The position numbers and the translations under genes are program-made. Below the pieces are notes generated by a model. It was not told the DNA's origin, ran no database searches, and was given only the letters and a program-made list of their open reading frames with translations. 64,000 nt of DNA from Magnolia sinica (lineage: Eukaryota > Streptophyta > Magnoliopsida > Magnoliales > Magnoliaceae). Numbering within the stretch: the first letter of the stretch is position 1; every line of letters starts with the position of its first letter. Of the stretch, positions 11,296-23,900 are shown in pieces. Where the stretch lies: positions 6,324,001 through 6,388,000 of the forward strand of contig NC_080577.1 of the NCBI RefSeq assembly GCF_029962835.1, written 5' to 3'.

Positions 11296-13151
11296 AAGTA
11301 TGCCATTCTCATCCTTAGTTAGGCAAAACATGGAAAATCAATTTAGGTGTCTATTGACTCTTTTTCTAAAGTCGGGTGGTTTGTTGAGCCCACAAGCTTT
11401 TACAAGCTAGTTCATGCACCCACCACCATATGTGTTAGCATCGCACATGATCATGAGATCTAAGCCATCCATCAAATGAGTCCCACCATGTAGATCACTT
11501 CCTTAAAATCAGGCGGGTCCTTTCTTCAAATGCTTCACAATATTATAAATAGTTGGTCGGCATAGAAAAACTAGTCCTAAGCATTTTCATTCATACATCT
11601 CTTATTGTAAATTGTGGCCCACCTGTTGATCTAACCAGCCTTGTTTCTTTATGAGAGAACAAAAATACGTGACGCATATGATGGACGGCTCAGATCTCAT
11701 GTCATTGTGCCCAGTAGGCACTTGTGGCTTGTGGATGAGATGGCTTATACACTCGTTAGGGCTTAGCTAGGCTAGTAAAATAGATTGGTAGATCTTTTTA
11801 TCCCACTAGTTTTCAGAGTATCAAGTCAAAAGTGTCTCTAAATCAGGCTATCGATTAGGCATGAAATTGGATTTAAGTTGGTTGAGAGTGACACTGATAT
11901 TTGTGATGGAACGAACTACTACATTTATTTCGGTCAAAAGAGAAAGTAAAGAAGCTTTGACGGTTAAAGGGGCAGGTTTGTCTAGTCATTCTGAATTTTA
12001 CTTGTATTGGAATTTTCAAAAGGCAGTAGAAAAGAAAACTTTTGGAAAAATCGATTTTATTTTATACCCTTATAATAAATCTTTGTTCAGGTATTCTTAT
12101 ATTTTTAGAAAAGAAGAATCAAATAATATAATTAGGATGTACCTGATTAATGCTGTCGATGAGCTGCTGATTTTATCCATATGGTTTCTTTAATTAGATG
12201 GCCTCTCCTTAATCTATCCTAGATCAAAGAAAAGATGAGAGCCACATGTCAATCCTAAGATATTAAAGCTATCCACACAAATGAACCCCATATGTGTGGA
12301 ATGTGCGATGGGTGGCAGGAAGAAGAGATGAGAAACTCTTTTTCTTTTTATGCTCGGGAAGAAGAGACGAGAATCTCTCTCTTCGATGCTGAAGGGAATA
12401 AGTCCAAGGTTCTTTCTTTAATCTCTGAAGTTCATCTCCTTTTGGGATAGAATTTATATATAAGGAGGCATGTAGTTTTAGGGAAACTTCAAATAAGTTA
12501 CTTTACCATCTTATAGTCTTTCATATCCTGGGCTATATTAAAAGCCTGTGATCCTTTTTAACCTATGTACTTAAGTTAATCTAATCATTTTATTGTCATA
12601 GCCATCCATTGCCTAATACCCACACAGATTAAGTGGTGGATCACACCTGATCTAAGTCATAAGATCATTATCAAGTGCAATTAAAATCATTTTGACAATT
12701 GAAGATATTTGTTCAAACCATTAAAGAGTGTTGGGGGTAGTGAAAAAATCACTTGATGAACGTTTGGCCTCCGGATCTAAATCATAAGTAAAATCCTGCG
12801 AAATTAATGGATTCCTTATTGGCTCATATAAGTCTCAGCAATCCTTGATGGATGTGCTCATTTACACAAACTTTTATTACTCACTTGATGACCTCATAAA
12901 GTGAGTCAAACCATATATAATTAACACCTTGTTTTTTTCACATCCTTAGGCTTAGGGTTAATAAAAAATAGTATATCCTTAAGTCGATCCTAGTCCGGTC
13001 ATGATGAATCTCTCGGTCTAAATACTTGATCTCAATCTATGAATTTAAGCGTCTAATAAGTCCAACCCAAGATCCTATATCCTTATACACTTGTATTCCC
13101 GGCTAGAGTAGGAGAAAAGCACATGACACATTGTTATGCTCGGTGGTGGAG
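11296..13151. other. Gene-free intergenic DNA
   Basis: AT-rich, with no frame showing recognisable protein similarity. The 110-codon open frame at 11861-12193 shows no motif I recognise and no splice context. I see nothing further here. Confidence 0.35.
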
Positions 13152-13168
13152 ACTTTCCATGACAACAT

Positions 13169-13319
13169 TAATTTTTTTTTTTTTTTTTTGTTTTTAAACA
13201 CACGCACACACACCCCACACACTCATGCTAGTGGAATTTCACCACCTATGGATACTCAAACCCTTGACCGGGTGTTGAAACTCCTAAGAGTCTACCACCC
13301 GGGCAAGAGTGAGGATCCA
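13169..13319 (-). mobile_element. SINE (copy 1)
   Basis: On the - strand it reads ...GTTTCAACACCCGGTCAAGG, then GGTTTGAGTATCC (close to a Pol III B box), GGTGGTGAAATTCCACTAGC, a GTGTGTGGGGTGTGTGTG stretch and a poly(A) tail (poly-T at 13170-13190 on the + strand). It is flanked by a 17-bp target duplication with one mismatch: actttccatgacaacat (13152-13168) and actttccatcacaacat (13320-13336). It shares its body with the element at 44058-44213. Confidence 0.85.
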
Positions 13320-13336
13320 ACTTTCCATCACAACAT

Positions 13337-14906
13337 ATTATGAGTCTACTCACACAAGATAACCACATACAAAGTAATAACTACAGGCTTGTCCTCTAAC
13401 TTGATATATGGCCATTATATAAGAGAATATTGAGATCTACAACCTACAACTCTCTGTTGATCAGTGACCATTGTGTCCACTCTCAAATTTCCAAGAATAA
13501 TTAGAAGAATCTCTTTTCTTTAATTTATATTCATATAAATTTATGATACTCCCACGTAATAACTACAACACAATCATTTGTCCATTTAAAACCTATGACC
13601 ATCATAATTGACAGTCAGACTCGTCAATGCTTCTAGATTCCATTTATAACATCAATAGATAACTTTTATATTGATATTTCAAAGCACAACTCCAACAGGG
13701 TCGAAGTCCACCTATCAAGGTGACCATACACTCCATGCAGCATGGAGCAGTAAACATGTCCATATGAACTAGTATGGGTGGAAATGGGATGGGCTGGGCT
13801 GAACTGGACTGGGATCGTCTACGCTCAGGCATACAAAACCCAAGGACTGAGTGTGGCCTAAGCCCTTCATGGACGTAGCACATCTTCCCATGAGCGAACC
13901 TAAAATATGAATTGGCTCCACCCCATACCAAATATTGATAAGATCTCTATTTTGCACTTGAATTATACCCCCATTTGCTTAGTGATTAAGTTGGCTACAC
14001 ATCCATAAACAACTCTACATTTTAGTGGAATGAAACCAATGGTCTAGATTTGAGATAAATGGGGTTCGTTTCTGAAGATTAGAATGCCACTTTTAGAATA
14101 TGATTGGAACAAGATAGTCAGGCTAAAATATTGGTTTAATTCCCCTCCTAACTTAAAAATTGATTGGGCCATACATTCTGGCCTTAGCCCAGCCCACGGC
14201 CCAAGTTAATGGTGCACTACCTTGTTTGTGGCCTTTAATCCAAACACACGTCAATCCAAAACTCAGGTGGGCCCCGCCACAGCAGTGAGTGTAAAATCAT
14301 GCCTAAAACTTCTAAATTCACGTGATCCAACCTTAGTTTTAGAACATCTTGATTTTTGTAACATCCCTTGGTCCCGGTCTTTTGCATTAGATGAAGTGGT
14401 TGGATGACATAAGTAATATGTAGAAGGCCCTCCACTCAACTAATGGCAGGCATCCCATCTTAACTCTTTCCCACTTTGTGGCCCAACTGAGTTCTTTACT
14501 AGCCTGATTTTCGGGTTCAATGATGAACATGAGGTAAGGCACTTGATGGATGGGTTGGATCCCATGCACGTTATCCCCGCATGCCACACAGTGATTAGCA
14601 CACATGTCCCTGCCTAAGTAGGTGCAATCCGGCTAGCGCCGGTCAAATGAAAAGTTCACTCGTTCGGCATTAAAAAGTAAAGAAGGCTTGGGAGCACTTA
14701 GAATGTCTGTAGCTATGGCTCTTTTATTGGATTGGATTTTTCGGATTATGTTGCCGTACAGCCCCGTGCACCCTCGGACGATTCCTCCAATCAACTCAAG
14801 ATTTGGATCGAGACAACGAGTCACCCTATGAGTCACCTTCGACTCACCTGAGTTGAGCCGGTTCATCTTCCACTCAGGTGAGTCATGACTCGACACCAGG
14901 TGGTAT
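13337..14906. other. Gene-free intergenic DNA
   Basis: Contains 'gggatgggctgggctgaact' (about 13787) and 'gcccagcccacggccc' (about 14190), which may be the arms of an old hAT-type element, although I could not find matching flanking duplications. Around 14225-14340 it carries 'caggtgggccccgccac', a GGGCCC-module fragment. No gene supported. Confidence 0.35.
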
Positions 14907-14914
14907 GAGTTCAT

Positions 14915-15102
14915 TATGGGTGCACATGGGTCGGTTCAGTCCAATTTTGGGGTGAAACCGGAACCGAACCGTTCCTAACAGTTCTACGATTTTCGGAACC
15001 GGAATCGGACTGTTAGCACCCTAGAACCAAACTGGAACTAGACCGTGAAAAACGGTTAGGTTTCGGATCGGTTCCATGGTCCTGGGCAGCCGGCAACAGC
15101 AC

Positions 15103-15146
<44 letters not shown>

Positions 15147-15517
15147 CACGGACAGGGGCGAGAGAGAGGGCAGGGGTAGGGGCGAGAGCCATGCAGACGG
15201 CGAGAGAGAGAGCAGGGTAGGGGCGAGAGAGGTTAGGTTTTTTTTAAAATTAATTAATTAATTTATTTTTTAACCTAAGTTTGTATCAACGGTTCAGATC
15301 CAATGTTTGGATCCATGGTTCTGGCCACGATTCAGATCAACAGTTCGGTTTATAGTTTGGTTCAGTTCTATATGTTCCTAAACCGGAACCAAACCGTATC
15401 CAACGGTTCTTAAAAATTTAGAACCAGAACCGGTGCAGTCCAAAATCGGGCCAATTCGGATCGTTGGATCGGTTTCGGTCCGGTTCCACGGTTCTACCGA
15501 TTTGATGTGCACGCTTA
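14915..15517. mobile_element. Non-autonomous hAT-type element (603 bp)
   Basis: Perfect 8-bp target duplication GAGTTCAT at 14907-14914 and 15518-15525. Terminal inverted repeats: TATGGGTGCACATGGGTCGG (left) against TAAGCGTGCACATCAAATCGG (reverse complement of right). The interior is rich in CGGTTC/GAACCG words, (e.g. ccggaaccgaaccgttcc and its inverses), and holds a (GA)n tract at 15104-15145. It has no coding capacity. An 8-bp duplication with TA-starting termini is the hAT signature. Confidence 0.85.
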
Positions 15518-15539
15518 GAGTTCATATGAGTCACTGAGT

Positions 15540-16775
15540 CTTTTAATTATGGTATAAAGTTAGCAAGTTGTTTTGGATAAGTTACTTACGAGATAAGTAA
15601 CTTATCCTGTTTTTTTGTTTTATATCTAAAAGTAGAAAAATATATTTGATTTCCAACATCATAAGTAATTATTTCTTAGGTTTGTTTGGTTCTTCTCACA
15701 TCTACCATCCATCATATGAGGCAGATCTTTTATGTGGACCATTCATTATATGGGCCCTACTTTGATGTGAGCTGTCCATTATTTAGGGCCCACCTTGGAT
15801 ATGGGCCATTCATTATTATGGCCCGACCTTATCGTGCACCATTCGTTATGTGGGGCCACTTTTGACGTTGGGCATCCATCAAGTGAGGCTCACTATCAAT
15901 GTTATTGCCCATAATGTGGGACCCACCTTCAATATCCAGCTCCCATCATGCATGTGGAGTCCACCTTTAATGTAGACCATCCATCATGTGGGGCCACCTC
16001 AATATGGGTAACCTATCATGTGGGGCCTAGCTTCAATGTCCACTGCCTCATCACGTGGAGCCCACATTTGATATGGTTTGTCCATCATGTAGGCTGGGCC
16101 TTTGAAGTGGGTTGACCATCATACCAACATGCGTTGGATGTGGGTTTTTTTTATTATCATTATGGCCGACCTTTGATGTTGACCATCCATATGTGGGCCC
16201 ACATTAGTATGGGGTCATCCATCTTGTGGAGCCCACCTTCAATATGGATAGTTCACCAAGTGGGGCCTCCCTTGATATGAACCATGAGACAAGTCTCCTT
16301 TGAGATGTACCAAGAGAGGTAGAAAAATCAAAAGTTACGAAGCTTTAAAAAATTATTCATTAAGATAAGTAGCCTCTTGCACATCAGCTACGTTTACATT
16401 TTTGCTTACCAAACTAACTTAAGTAACAAAAGTAAATTAATTAATATAAGTTAAAAAGTAAGTTATCTGATATATGATTACTTAAGATAAGTTAAATGAC
16501 TTATTTTAGTAAATTTGGTTTGTGATTACCTGTAAATAACTTTTTTACTGGCAACTATGAAAGCACTTTAGTTAAATTCTTTTTTTTTTTTTTTCCAGGT
16601 TTTTAACTTTTCATAAGTTATCGAAGAGATGCATCGGGAGAGTCGAAAGAGAGGAGAAGCTGATATATATGTTCTTTGCAAAACATACTAATCTTCTTAA
16701 TAAGTAAAAGCTAAGACAAGCTACTTGTGGAATAAGTAACTTTTCTTAAGCAAGTTACCAATCCAAACACCCTCT
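15540..16775. mobile_element. Non-autonomous transposon with a central minisatellite
   Basis: The outer parts (15550-15700 and 16330-16770) are filled with direct and inverted copies of AAGTTACTTA/TAAGTAACTT words (e.g. ggataagttacttacgagat on the left, gaataagtaacttttcttaa on the right). The centre (about 15705-16290) is a degenerate tandem array with a period of roughly 38-40 bp, consensus like 'gaccatccatcatgtggggc'. I infer a DNA transposon with subterminal repeats. The exact ends and duplication are not resolved. Confidence 0.55.
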
Positions 16776-16932
16776 TAGCAGACCAATGTGCACGGCAGAT
16801 GGAACAAACTAAGGATTGGACCACACTGACTCAACAAACTATGGAAACTCATTTATTATCACACATGGGTTTCAATGGGCTGGGTGGGCCTAACAGGTGA
16901 CAGAGCTTGTCCCAACACAGGCTGGGTGTGGA

Positions 16933-17010
16933 CGGGTTGCGTACCAACATAGCTAAATGGGTGTGGATATAGGGCTGCGTACCAACATAGCTAAATGGGT
17001 GTGGATATAT
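16933..17010. repeat. 39-bp tandem duplication ending in a TA tract
   Basis: The block 'gcgtaccaacatagctaaat' + 'gggtgtggatata' occurs at about 16938-16971 and again at 16977-17010. It runs directly into the (TA)n tract at 17004-17026. Confidence 0.8.
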
Positions 17011-17026
17011 ATATATATATATATAT

Positions 17027-17130
17027 GGAAAATGTACTATGAGATCCACTGCAGGGAAGCTTCCCATGAGGACAAGCTCTGTGAGCCCCACTATAATGTG
17101 TGATTGACATCCATTCCGTCAATCAAATGC
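17027..17130 (+). repeat. Single arm of the TA-targeted fold-back MITE family
   Basis: Begins right after a (TA)n tract with GGAAAATGTACTATGAGATC and continues with gggaagcttcccatgaggac and 'aagctctgtgagccccac'. It is recognisably related to both arms of the complete element at 29821-30373. The opposite arm is missing, probably lost to or replaced by the repeat that starts at 17136. Confidence 0.6.
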
Positions 17131-17135
17131 ACTGA

Positions 17136-17830
17136 TGTAGAGCGGGTCGCGGACAGTTACATGGCCAAGATGGATCAGAAAAGGCCCGGTCGATGACAGA
17201 AGTGATCCAGACCATCGAACCTTAAATCGGGCGTATCTTGCAATCCGGAATGAGTTATCTGACGTAAAATATATGATTTTGGGGTAGAACGAGCTACTGA
17301 AGCCAACCAACCCTGCTATGCCGGGTTGCGCAGCCCGGAATTGCGAAAAACCCCTGGATTGACGGTCGTTTTCCTGTTTTAATTTCGTTTTTACTCTAAA
17401 TAGTAAGTTTTAGTTTGATTATAACTCTTCATCCGTCGGGTTTTAGGAGTTGCGCCCAACGTGAAAAGAGCTTAGAATAATTAGGAGAACGGTTTGGTGA
17501 AGCCAAATAGGACACTTACTAGTTTTGGCCGAAAACCTTGCGCACTAGTAGACATCACGACCATCTATAAATAGTAAGTTTACTATTTATAGTAAGTCAC
17601 GGATTCTAAGAGTTTGAGTTGTAGTTTGATTCTAATTTCTTTCCCATTGCTTGGTAGTCCTACTTAAAGGGTTGTAAACTCGTTTTTATTTATCAATTAA
17701 TCAATTTCGAATTTATTAGAATTTATTTCTATTTTCTATTTTCTTTCCTCGTGGATTCGAGAAGTCTCTGTGAGTAGTCCAGAGAAGCTCCATAGATTCG
17801 GAGTAGTTATCCTCATCAAGTTCATCCTTG
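17136..17830 (+). repeat. LTR-like dispersed repeat, copy 1
   Basis: Starts TGTAGAGCGGG and aligns in the same orientation with 51752-52345 over most of its length. Shared words include 'catggccaagatg', 'catatcttgcaa', 'ccgggttg/gctgggttg', aattaggaga and 'tttatcattaatcaattt'. It contains 'ctataaatagtaag' (TATA-like, about 17567) and a T-rich 3' part, which fits a retrotransposon LTR. No coding sequence flanks it, so it is a solo LTR or a fragment. The 3' boundary is approximate. Confidence 0.6.
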
Positions 17831-18142
17831 CGTCATGCACTCTTTCATGGTGAGTTATGGGACTAAAATCAAGCCAATCTATGAGTTAGGTTGGTCACGC
17901 CATATAGAATGGTTGAAACTAGATGCTTGCCCATTGCAACCTTTCTGATTATATGTAAGGCTTAATGAGATATGGTTTAGACACTCCGCATATCCATTGT
18001 CTGTCCCACCTAGATAAGGAGTCACCAAATTTCAAGCTATTTCAAAATTCCTCTTACATGATGTGTATATGCAATATGAATGTTCTACTAAATGAGTAAC
18101 CTCGTAAAATCTCCATGACCCAGAAGTTAGCCATAAAAAATC

Positions 18143-18238
<96 letters not shown>

Positions 18239-20837
18239 ATTAATAGTTGAATTGGGTGTGGGCATACTCATCCATACCTAACTCATTTATTTATTTATTA
18301 CATGCCTATTATATGCATGCCTGCGTGCACATAATTAATATTGAATCTTGATGTAGATCACACAACCATTTACATTTGCCATTAAGTATACCATGTGAAA
18401 TTTAGATAAATTCCGTTCCACACATATTTAGAACGGTGACCTCATAAAAATTAATAATTTTAATGGTCATGTGGGATGACCATTAATTGGCGTACCTGTT
18501 AAAGTTGTGGTCATGCAGTTATATTTTTATGAGGTATACATCTATATTAATAATATCTTGACATAATAATGTAAATTAGTTTTTTTTTTCTAAATTAAAT
18601 GGGTACTAAATATCCTAATAGATACACCAACACCCTAATGAACCTCAGGCCTAAGATTGTATGTGTGAAGTGCTGTTGGTAGGGACGGTATGCATGCCAT
18701 GTAACCGGCCCATTTACATCCCTATGCACGATTTACTATCTACACCCTAATGAACCTCAGGCCTCTATTGTTTGTCCAATTCCTTGCTTGATTGGTCGCA
18801 TCCACTCCAACTTATGGTAATTACCATAAGTAGTAGCTGTGTGGCCTTACCTATGACTTTCATGTGGAATCCAAACCACGCATTAGTGTGCTTCCTCACG
18901 TCCACCCTACACATGGATGGCCTAACTGACGGTGGACGGGTTGCTGTCCTTTTTTGTAAGCAGTTGAATTTCAACTCAACTGTCCAATTGAAGGCCACGG
19001 ATGAATGCAATATCCCATCAAGGAGAACTTCGGAATATAGTCCTTCCATGGTGGACCCAGCGATGTAGATCGCCAATTAGCTGGCATTTTTTAAGAATCG
19101 AAACGTCGGTGCGACTTTCTTATCCCGGTTGGTCCTCAGCAGATGATGAACTGTCAGCATCAGGCGGTGCGGTTAGAGAAGAGCCTATAAAATCTTCAGA
19201 TCTAGATATGTGTAGTAATACTTGCGAGAAGTGCCGAGTCGTTCCTGAAGGAGGACAGATTGGAGGTTGTTAACGGTCCTCGTACCAACTTGCACGCGTG
19301 TATGATTTCCTGGCAACTCATCACATTGAGCACTTCGAGTATACGACTCTTCTTAGGACGCGAGAAACCGTGGTTGGTTGTTGAGTGTTACTGTAATAAA
19401 AATGAGGCCCACATGATGGGCGGCTTGGATGTTCCAGTCCTCTGCTGTCTTGATAAATCTCTTCTAAAATCTGTCTCAGCAGTTTCCCCTTTCCTTCTTC
19501 ATGAGCCATGATCCAGTCCGAATTCTGCGTGCCCATAGTTAGCCAATCATGATCATGTTTGACCATTAGATTGCATGTCTCCAATATATGACCCATATTG
19601 GATGATCATAGCCGTGAAAATAATGCTTGTAAAATGGACGGTAGGAATATTCCTACTGATGCTGTCCATTTGGCATGTCCTTAGTTTTATGGCTGAAGAT
19701 TAAACAATCATTGTTGTTCTTGGATCACGTATAATTCATGGAGGGCCCAATTCAATGCTCTTGTTGTTGATTTAGGTGGTCCACTTCGTATCACATATAT
19801 ATTGGCGCCATAAAAAAGGTAGAGGAATTAGTAGTGGATAGCTAGGGTGAAGTGTTCCAAGCTGGAATGAACCTAGATGGGATGGAGTGGTCCTGGGCGT
19901 GGCACTTGGGTTCGGTTCAAGCCCAGATCTGTTTTTGAAGATAAGAACCAGGCCCAACTCGAGATTTGATTCGAAAGATAGGAAGTGGGCCCAGATCATC
20001 AACGGACTGGTTTGCGCAAGAAATATAGGATTTGTTAAAAAATACAAGGACGAGTAAGAGGTGGCCCACCCAATGACATGACTCCCTGACTTTCGGGAAA
20101 GCAACCCCCCAGCTGCAGACGTACCTAAATGTACTCAACTCCCATTGAAAGGGGAGAAATGATCGAATATTGCGGAGTACACCTTACGGTCGACCGTGGA
20201 GCCTACGTAATGTTTGTGTAACATCCAAGCCGTTCAAAAGGGGCGCCCAACTTGACTAAGAGTTCTCTCAAAAAATTCAGGCCAATTCAATCATCATATG
20301 AGACACGCGATGACTTTCATGGCCCATCTCATTGTAGAGTGGTCTCTCTGATAATTAGCTTGGCCTGTGTTTCGTGGAATCATATTTTCTTGGTGGGGCA
20401 CACCTTTTAGACGAGTTGGATGACACAAAAACATGATTTGGCCCCATACTAAGTCTTTTCACACATGCCTTATCTTACTGTGCTTTTTCTCACGCTACTG
20501 TTTCACATGTGCAAGACATCTGGGCCATGCAAAGTTAGGCCTTGTCACGAAGATAATCCATCCTGAAAATTAGACCAATCCACTCATCAGGGGCCATACT
20601 TTTATGTTGGGTCAGACCTTTTGCTATCAATTGATTTGATGGTGTGGACAACCTGATGAGTAGATCAAGCTGATTTTTTTGTCCAGTTACTTTCGCAATG
20701 AGGTCGACCTTTTCAACGGCTCCTTTGTTCTATGCATGTAACAAATTGCCCCCTAAAAAACAGTATGGTATGCTTACTATGATGAGGGCACCACCTGATC
20801 ATTCAATTTGCAATCAATACTGTAGTGGGTGTTTTAG
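17831..20837. other. Gene-free intergenic DNA
   Basis: Holds a compound (CT)n(AT)n microsatellite at 18146-18232 and GGGCCC-module fragments near 18770-18950. No open frame shows a protein motif. The frames near 18765-19596 on both strands are unsupported translations of this repeat-like DNA. Confidence 0.35.
18146..18232. repeat. Compound microsatellite (CT)n(AT)n
   Basis: About 42 bases of CT directly followed by about 44 bases of AT. The reverse order, (AT)n then (CT)n, occurs at 30374-30445. Confidence 0.95.
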
Positions 20838-20951
20838 GTGCGTTTGGTTGCACCAACTGCCATGAAATTTCATGATATTTTGGTACGAATCAGTCTAATT
20901 TGGAGCAAAATATCATGAAATTTCATGATATTTTGGTGCCACCAAACGCAC
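20838..20951. repeat. Short fold-back MITE (114 bp)
   Basis: Ends GTGCGTTTGGTTGCACCAA and TTGGTGCCACCAAACGCAC are inverted repeats differing at one position. Internally the word tgaaatttcatgatattttgg occurs twice, so almost the whole element can fold into one hairpin. No convincing target duplication was found. Confidence 0.8.
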
Positions 20952-23900
20952 TGATTAATTTAATAAATTCTACTAGTCAGAATACATTCTGATTTAATAC
21001 TATACTAATAATTTTACAAAAAACTACCTGATTAATATGTAATGTGCACTCCAGTACCTTTTCGAAAATGATTAATATGTAATAAATATACGTATCATTC
21101 AGCGACCTTCTCTCACACGTTACTGCAAATGCGTCCGTGTCTGAAGTGGGCCCCACCGTGATGTTTAAATCCCTCCAACCACTAGATGTATCATCCTAAG
21201 ACCCAGAGCCCGAGCAGTCAACTCCCATCTTTAATTCAGGTCGACATCATGATTGGAAACAGCATATAGGGCTATTCTTGCCTTCCAAACTGGTTCAATT
21301 AGTGTGGCCTATGTCAATGATGGGTGAGTATGATTTTTGGGTTGCCTAACTAATTTTTTGTATAGAATCTAATGATTGGAGTGGATTTCATATAATTACG
21401 ATGGGCCTTGTAAAAATGAAAGCCAGATGTTTCTCTCCAACTATTTCCTTTGGGGTGTTCCATTAGAATCTCAAGTCTGTTTTTTTTTTTTTTTTTTCTA
21501 ACCCATGTATAATACTAAATATCTAATGGTTGTATTAGATCCGACCTAAACATCATTAGTGGCCTTGTTAAAATCATGAGTAGAATGCGTTACACCTGTC
21601 TCTATGTTTTTTGTGTTTTTTAAAAATACCACGTATGATTGGAGTAACGAACACTTTGATGTTTACGCAAGATCTACTCTCCAACTATTACATAGGTAGC
21701 CCCACTTCAAGCCTAGAGCCAAAAAAAATCATGTTTACTCGTGAATCAAGCAGGCCACACTAAAAAAAACTAATTAGGAGAGACATCCATCATTTACTTA
21801 TACAAAGTGTGTGGTAATAATTATATGAAATCCACTCCAATCATCATATGCCATATAAATTCATGACTGGTAGGTGGGCCAACCATGGGAAGCAAATCCA
21901 CTCCAATCATCATATGCCGTACAAATTTATGACGGTAGGTGGGCCAACCATGGGAAATATTATTACTTATGTTGTTAGCATTGCTACAATAAATGCAGTG
22001 TCCAATGATGTGGTCCAACTAGATTGCAACGAGCATGATTTTCTACTTATTGCAAGTAGAGAATCCAGGTTATGTGGCCACCCAACACGCCCAACCAGCT
22101 GTTAAAATTTTTTTAACAAAAATAGTGCATTGGTAATTATATGGCTTAATAATGTAGCCTTTTCAAAACCTTTCTAAAATAGTAGCAAAATGTAAATTTA
22201 TATTAATTAGGTAGGTTTCTTTTTTAAAAATTCCCTCATAAAAATTAACTCTTGTTATAGTTTTCCTAGCTGCATGAATGTGAACGGTCCATTCAGTCCC
22301 ACTCGCGTAAGTAGACCCGATCCATCTATAATTTGGCCATTTAATTGTAGCCATTCGTACGGATGAGATGATCAGGATTAAATGTTCAGTTATGGGTCAC
22401 AATGAGCAGCTCAAATTCTTACATGTATTGATCTGACTGTTAGAATCACCTGATCAGTGTGATAATTTCCATGCGATGCCCTGAAATGTGTTCCATGCCC
22501 AATCGACTGTCTAGATCGATTGATTATACAGTCCAAGTGTACTAAGGTACTCAGTATGCTCTTATCATACTGAGTAAACTTAGTTGGGGCCACTGTGAAT
22601 GTATGCGGTTTATCCATTCCTTCCATGCTGTTTTCCAGCTCATTTAAGGGTTTGAGCCCAAAATTGAAGCATATCTAAAGTTTAGGTGGATTGTATCACA
22701 GGAAATAGTGAGATAAATGATTTCCACAATTGAAATCTTGTTAAGCCCGACAGTGATATTTATTTTTCATCCAACCTGTTCATAAGATCATACGGACACG
22801 GATGAAACGAAAACACAAATATAACCTTGATCCAAAACTTATGTGTTCAGAATTTTCCAATGGTAGACGTTCAGTTCACCCTCTTTCAGATCTTGTGATA
22901 CAATCCAAATGGATCAGCAGAGTGGATAAAAAAATACATAAATCATGAGGAACCGCATGGAGTTTACTCAGTAAGCTAAGCATACTAAGTTAGTATGAAA
23001 TCCGCTTCCATATGATAAGTCTGGAACGCAGTGTATTTTTCATTGTTGGGAGTGGATTATGCGCTGAGATCATGATTTATGTAGCCTGTGCTATCAACGC
23101 AGGGTATATTCCATATGATAGATCTTGAGTTATGTATTTTATTCACCCTATCCATCCATTTTACCAAATAAATTAATGAAATGAAGAATATACGGAGCTC
23201 AAGTGGACCGCCCCACATAAAACATTGTGAATAACTTCTACTGTTGAAAATTTCTTGAGGGCAACAAAAGTTTTGGATGATCCTATGGACATAAAAACAT
23301 CACCATGGGCCCTAAGAATGTTGAGTTTTGGATATGCTTCAAGGTGGGCCGAACAGATTTTACTCGGTACTATAAAAGCCTATTCAGTCACTTTGAGGAG
23401 TGTTAATGCCTAAATGGGGCAGTCTCGGGCTTATAGAATTAAAATTTAAAATTTAAAAGGCTAGGCCTGAAGGCCCGGCCCGAAACAGTTCAAAATCCAG
23501 GCCGAGACCTATCCCAGGCCCGGCTCGTTGATAGCACAAATTTTGAGAGAAAAACTCTAATACTCTGAGACGGTTTGATGGTTGATATGCAGGCACTACC
23601 GAAAGTGAAGACGGGGATAATGAGTAAAATAAAATAAACCGTCCACATTTTAAGTGAAAGTTTATATGGACTGCAAACTAAAAATTAAACTAGCGTGAAT
23701 CCCTAACGTATTGATTAGTGGACACTTTAGTGGACGGTCCAAATGAAAAATGGTCAACGGCCTGAGGTCAACAAAGAAATGCGGAATAATTAAGTAGTGA
23801 TGTGCGCGGTACATCCACTCTGACCTGTCCATCATTTGTTACAACACCTCATCTTAGGATGTAACACCAGAAAATCAAACAGATCCAAAACTGAGGTGGG

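Noticed and set aside
13765-14215. Possible hAT element with 'gggctgggc' ends
   Set aside because: Inverted ends are GC-rich low-information words and no target duplication was found.
15705-16290. CRISPR-like array
   Set aside because: The tandem units are contiguous and degenerate, with no unique spacers, and the genome is a plant nucleus; it is a minisatellite.
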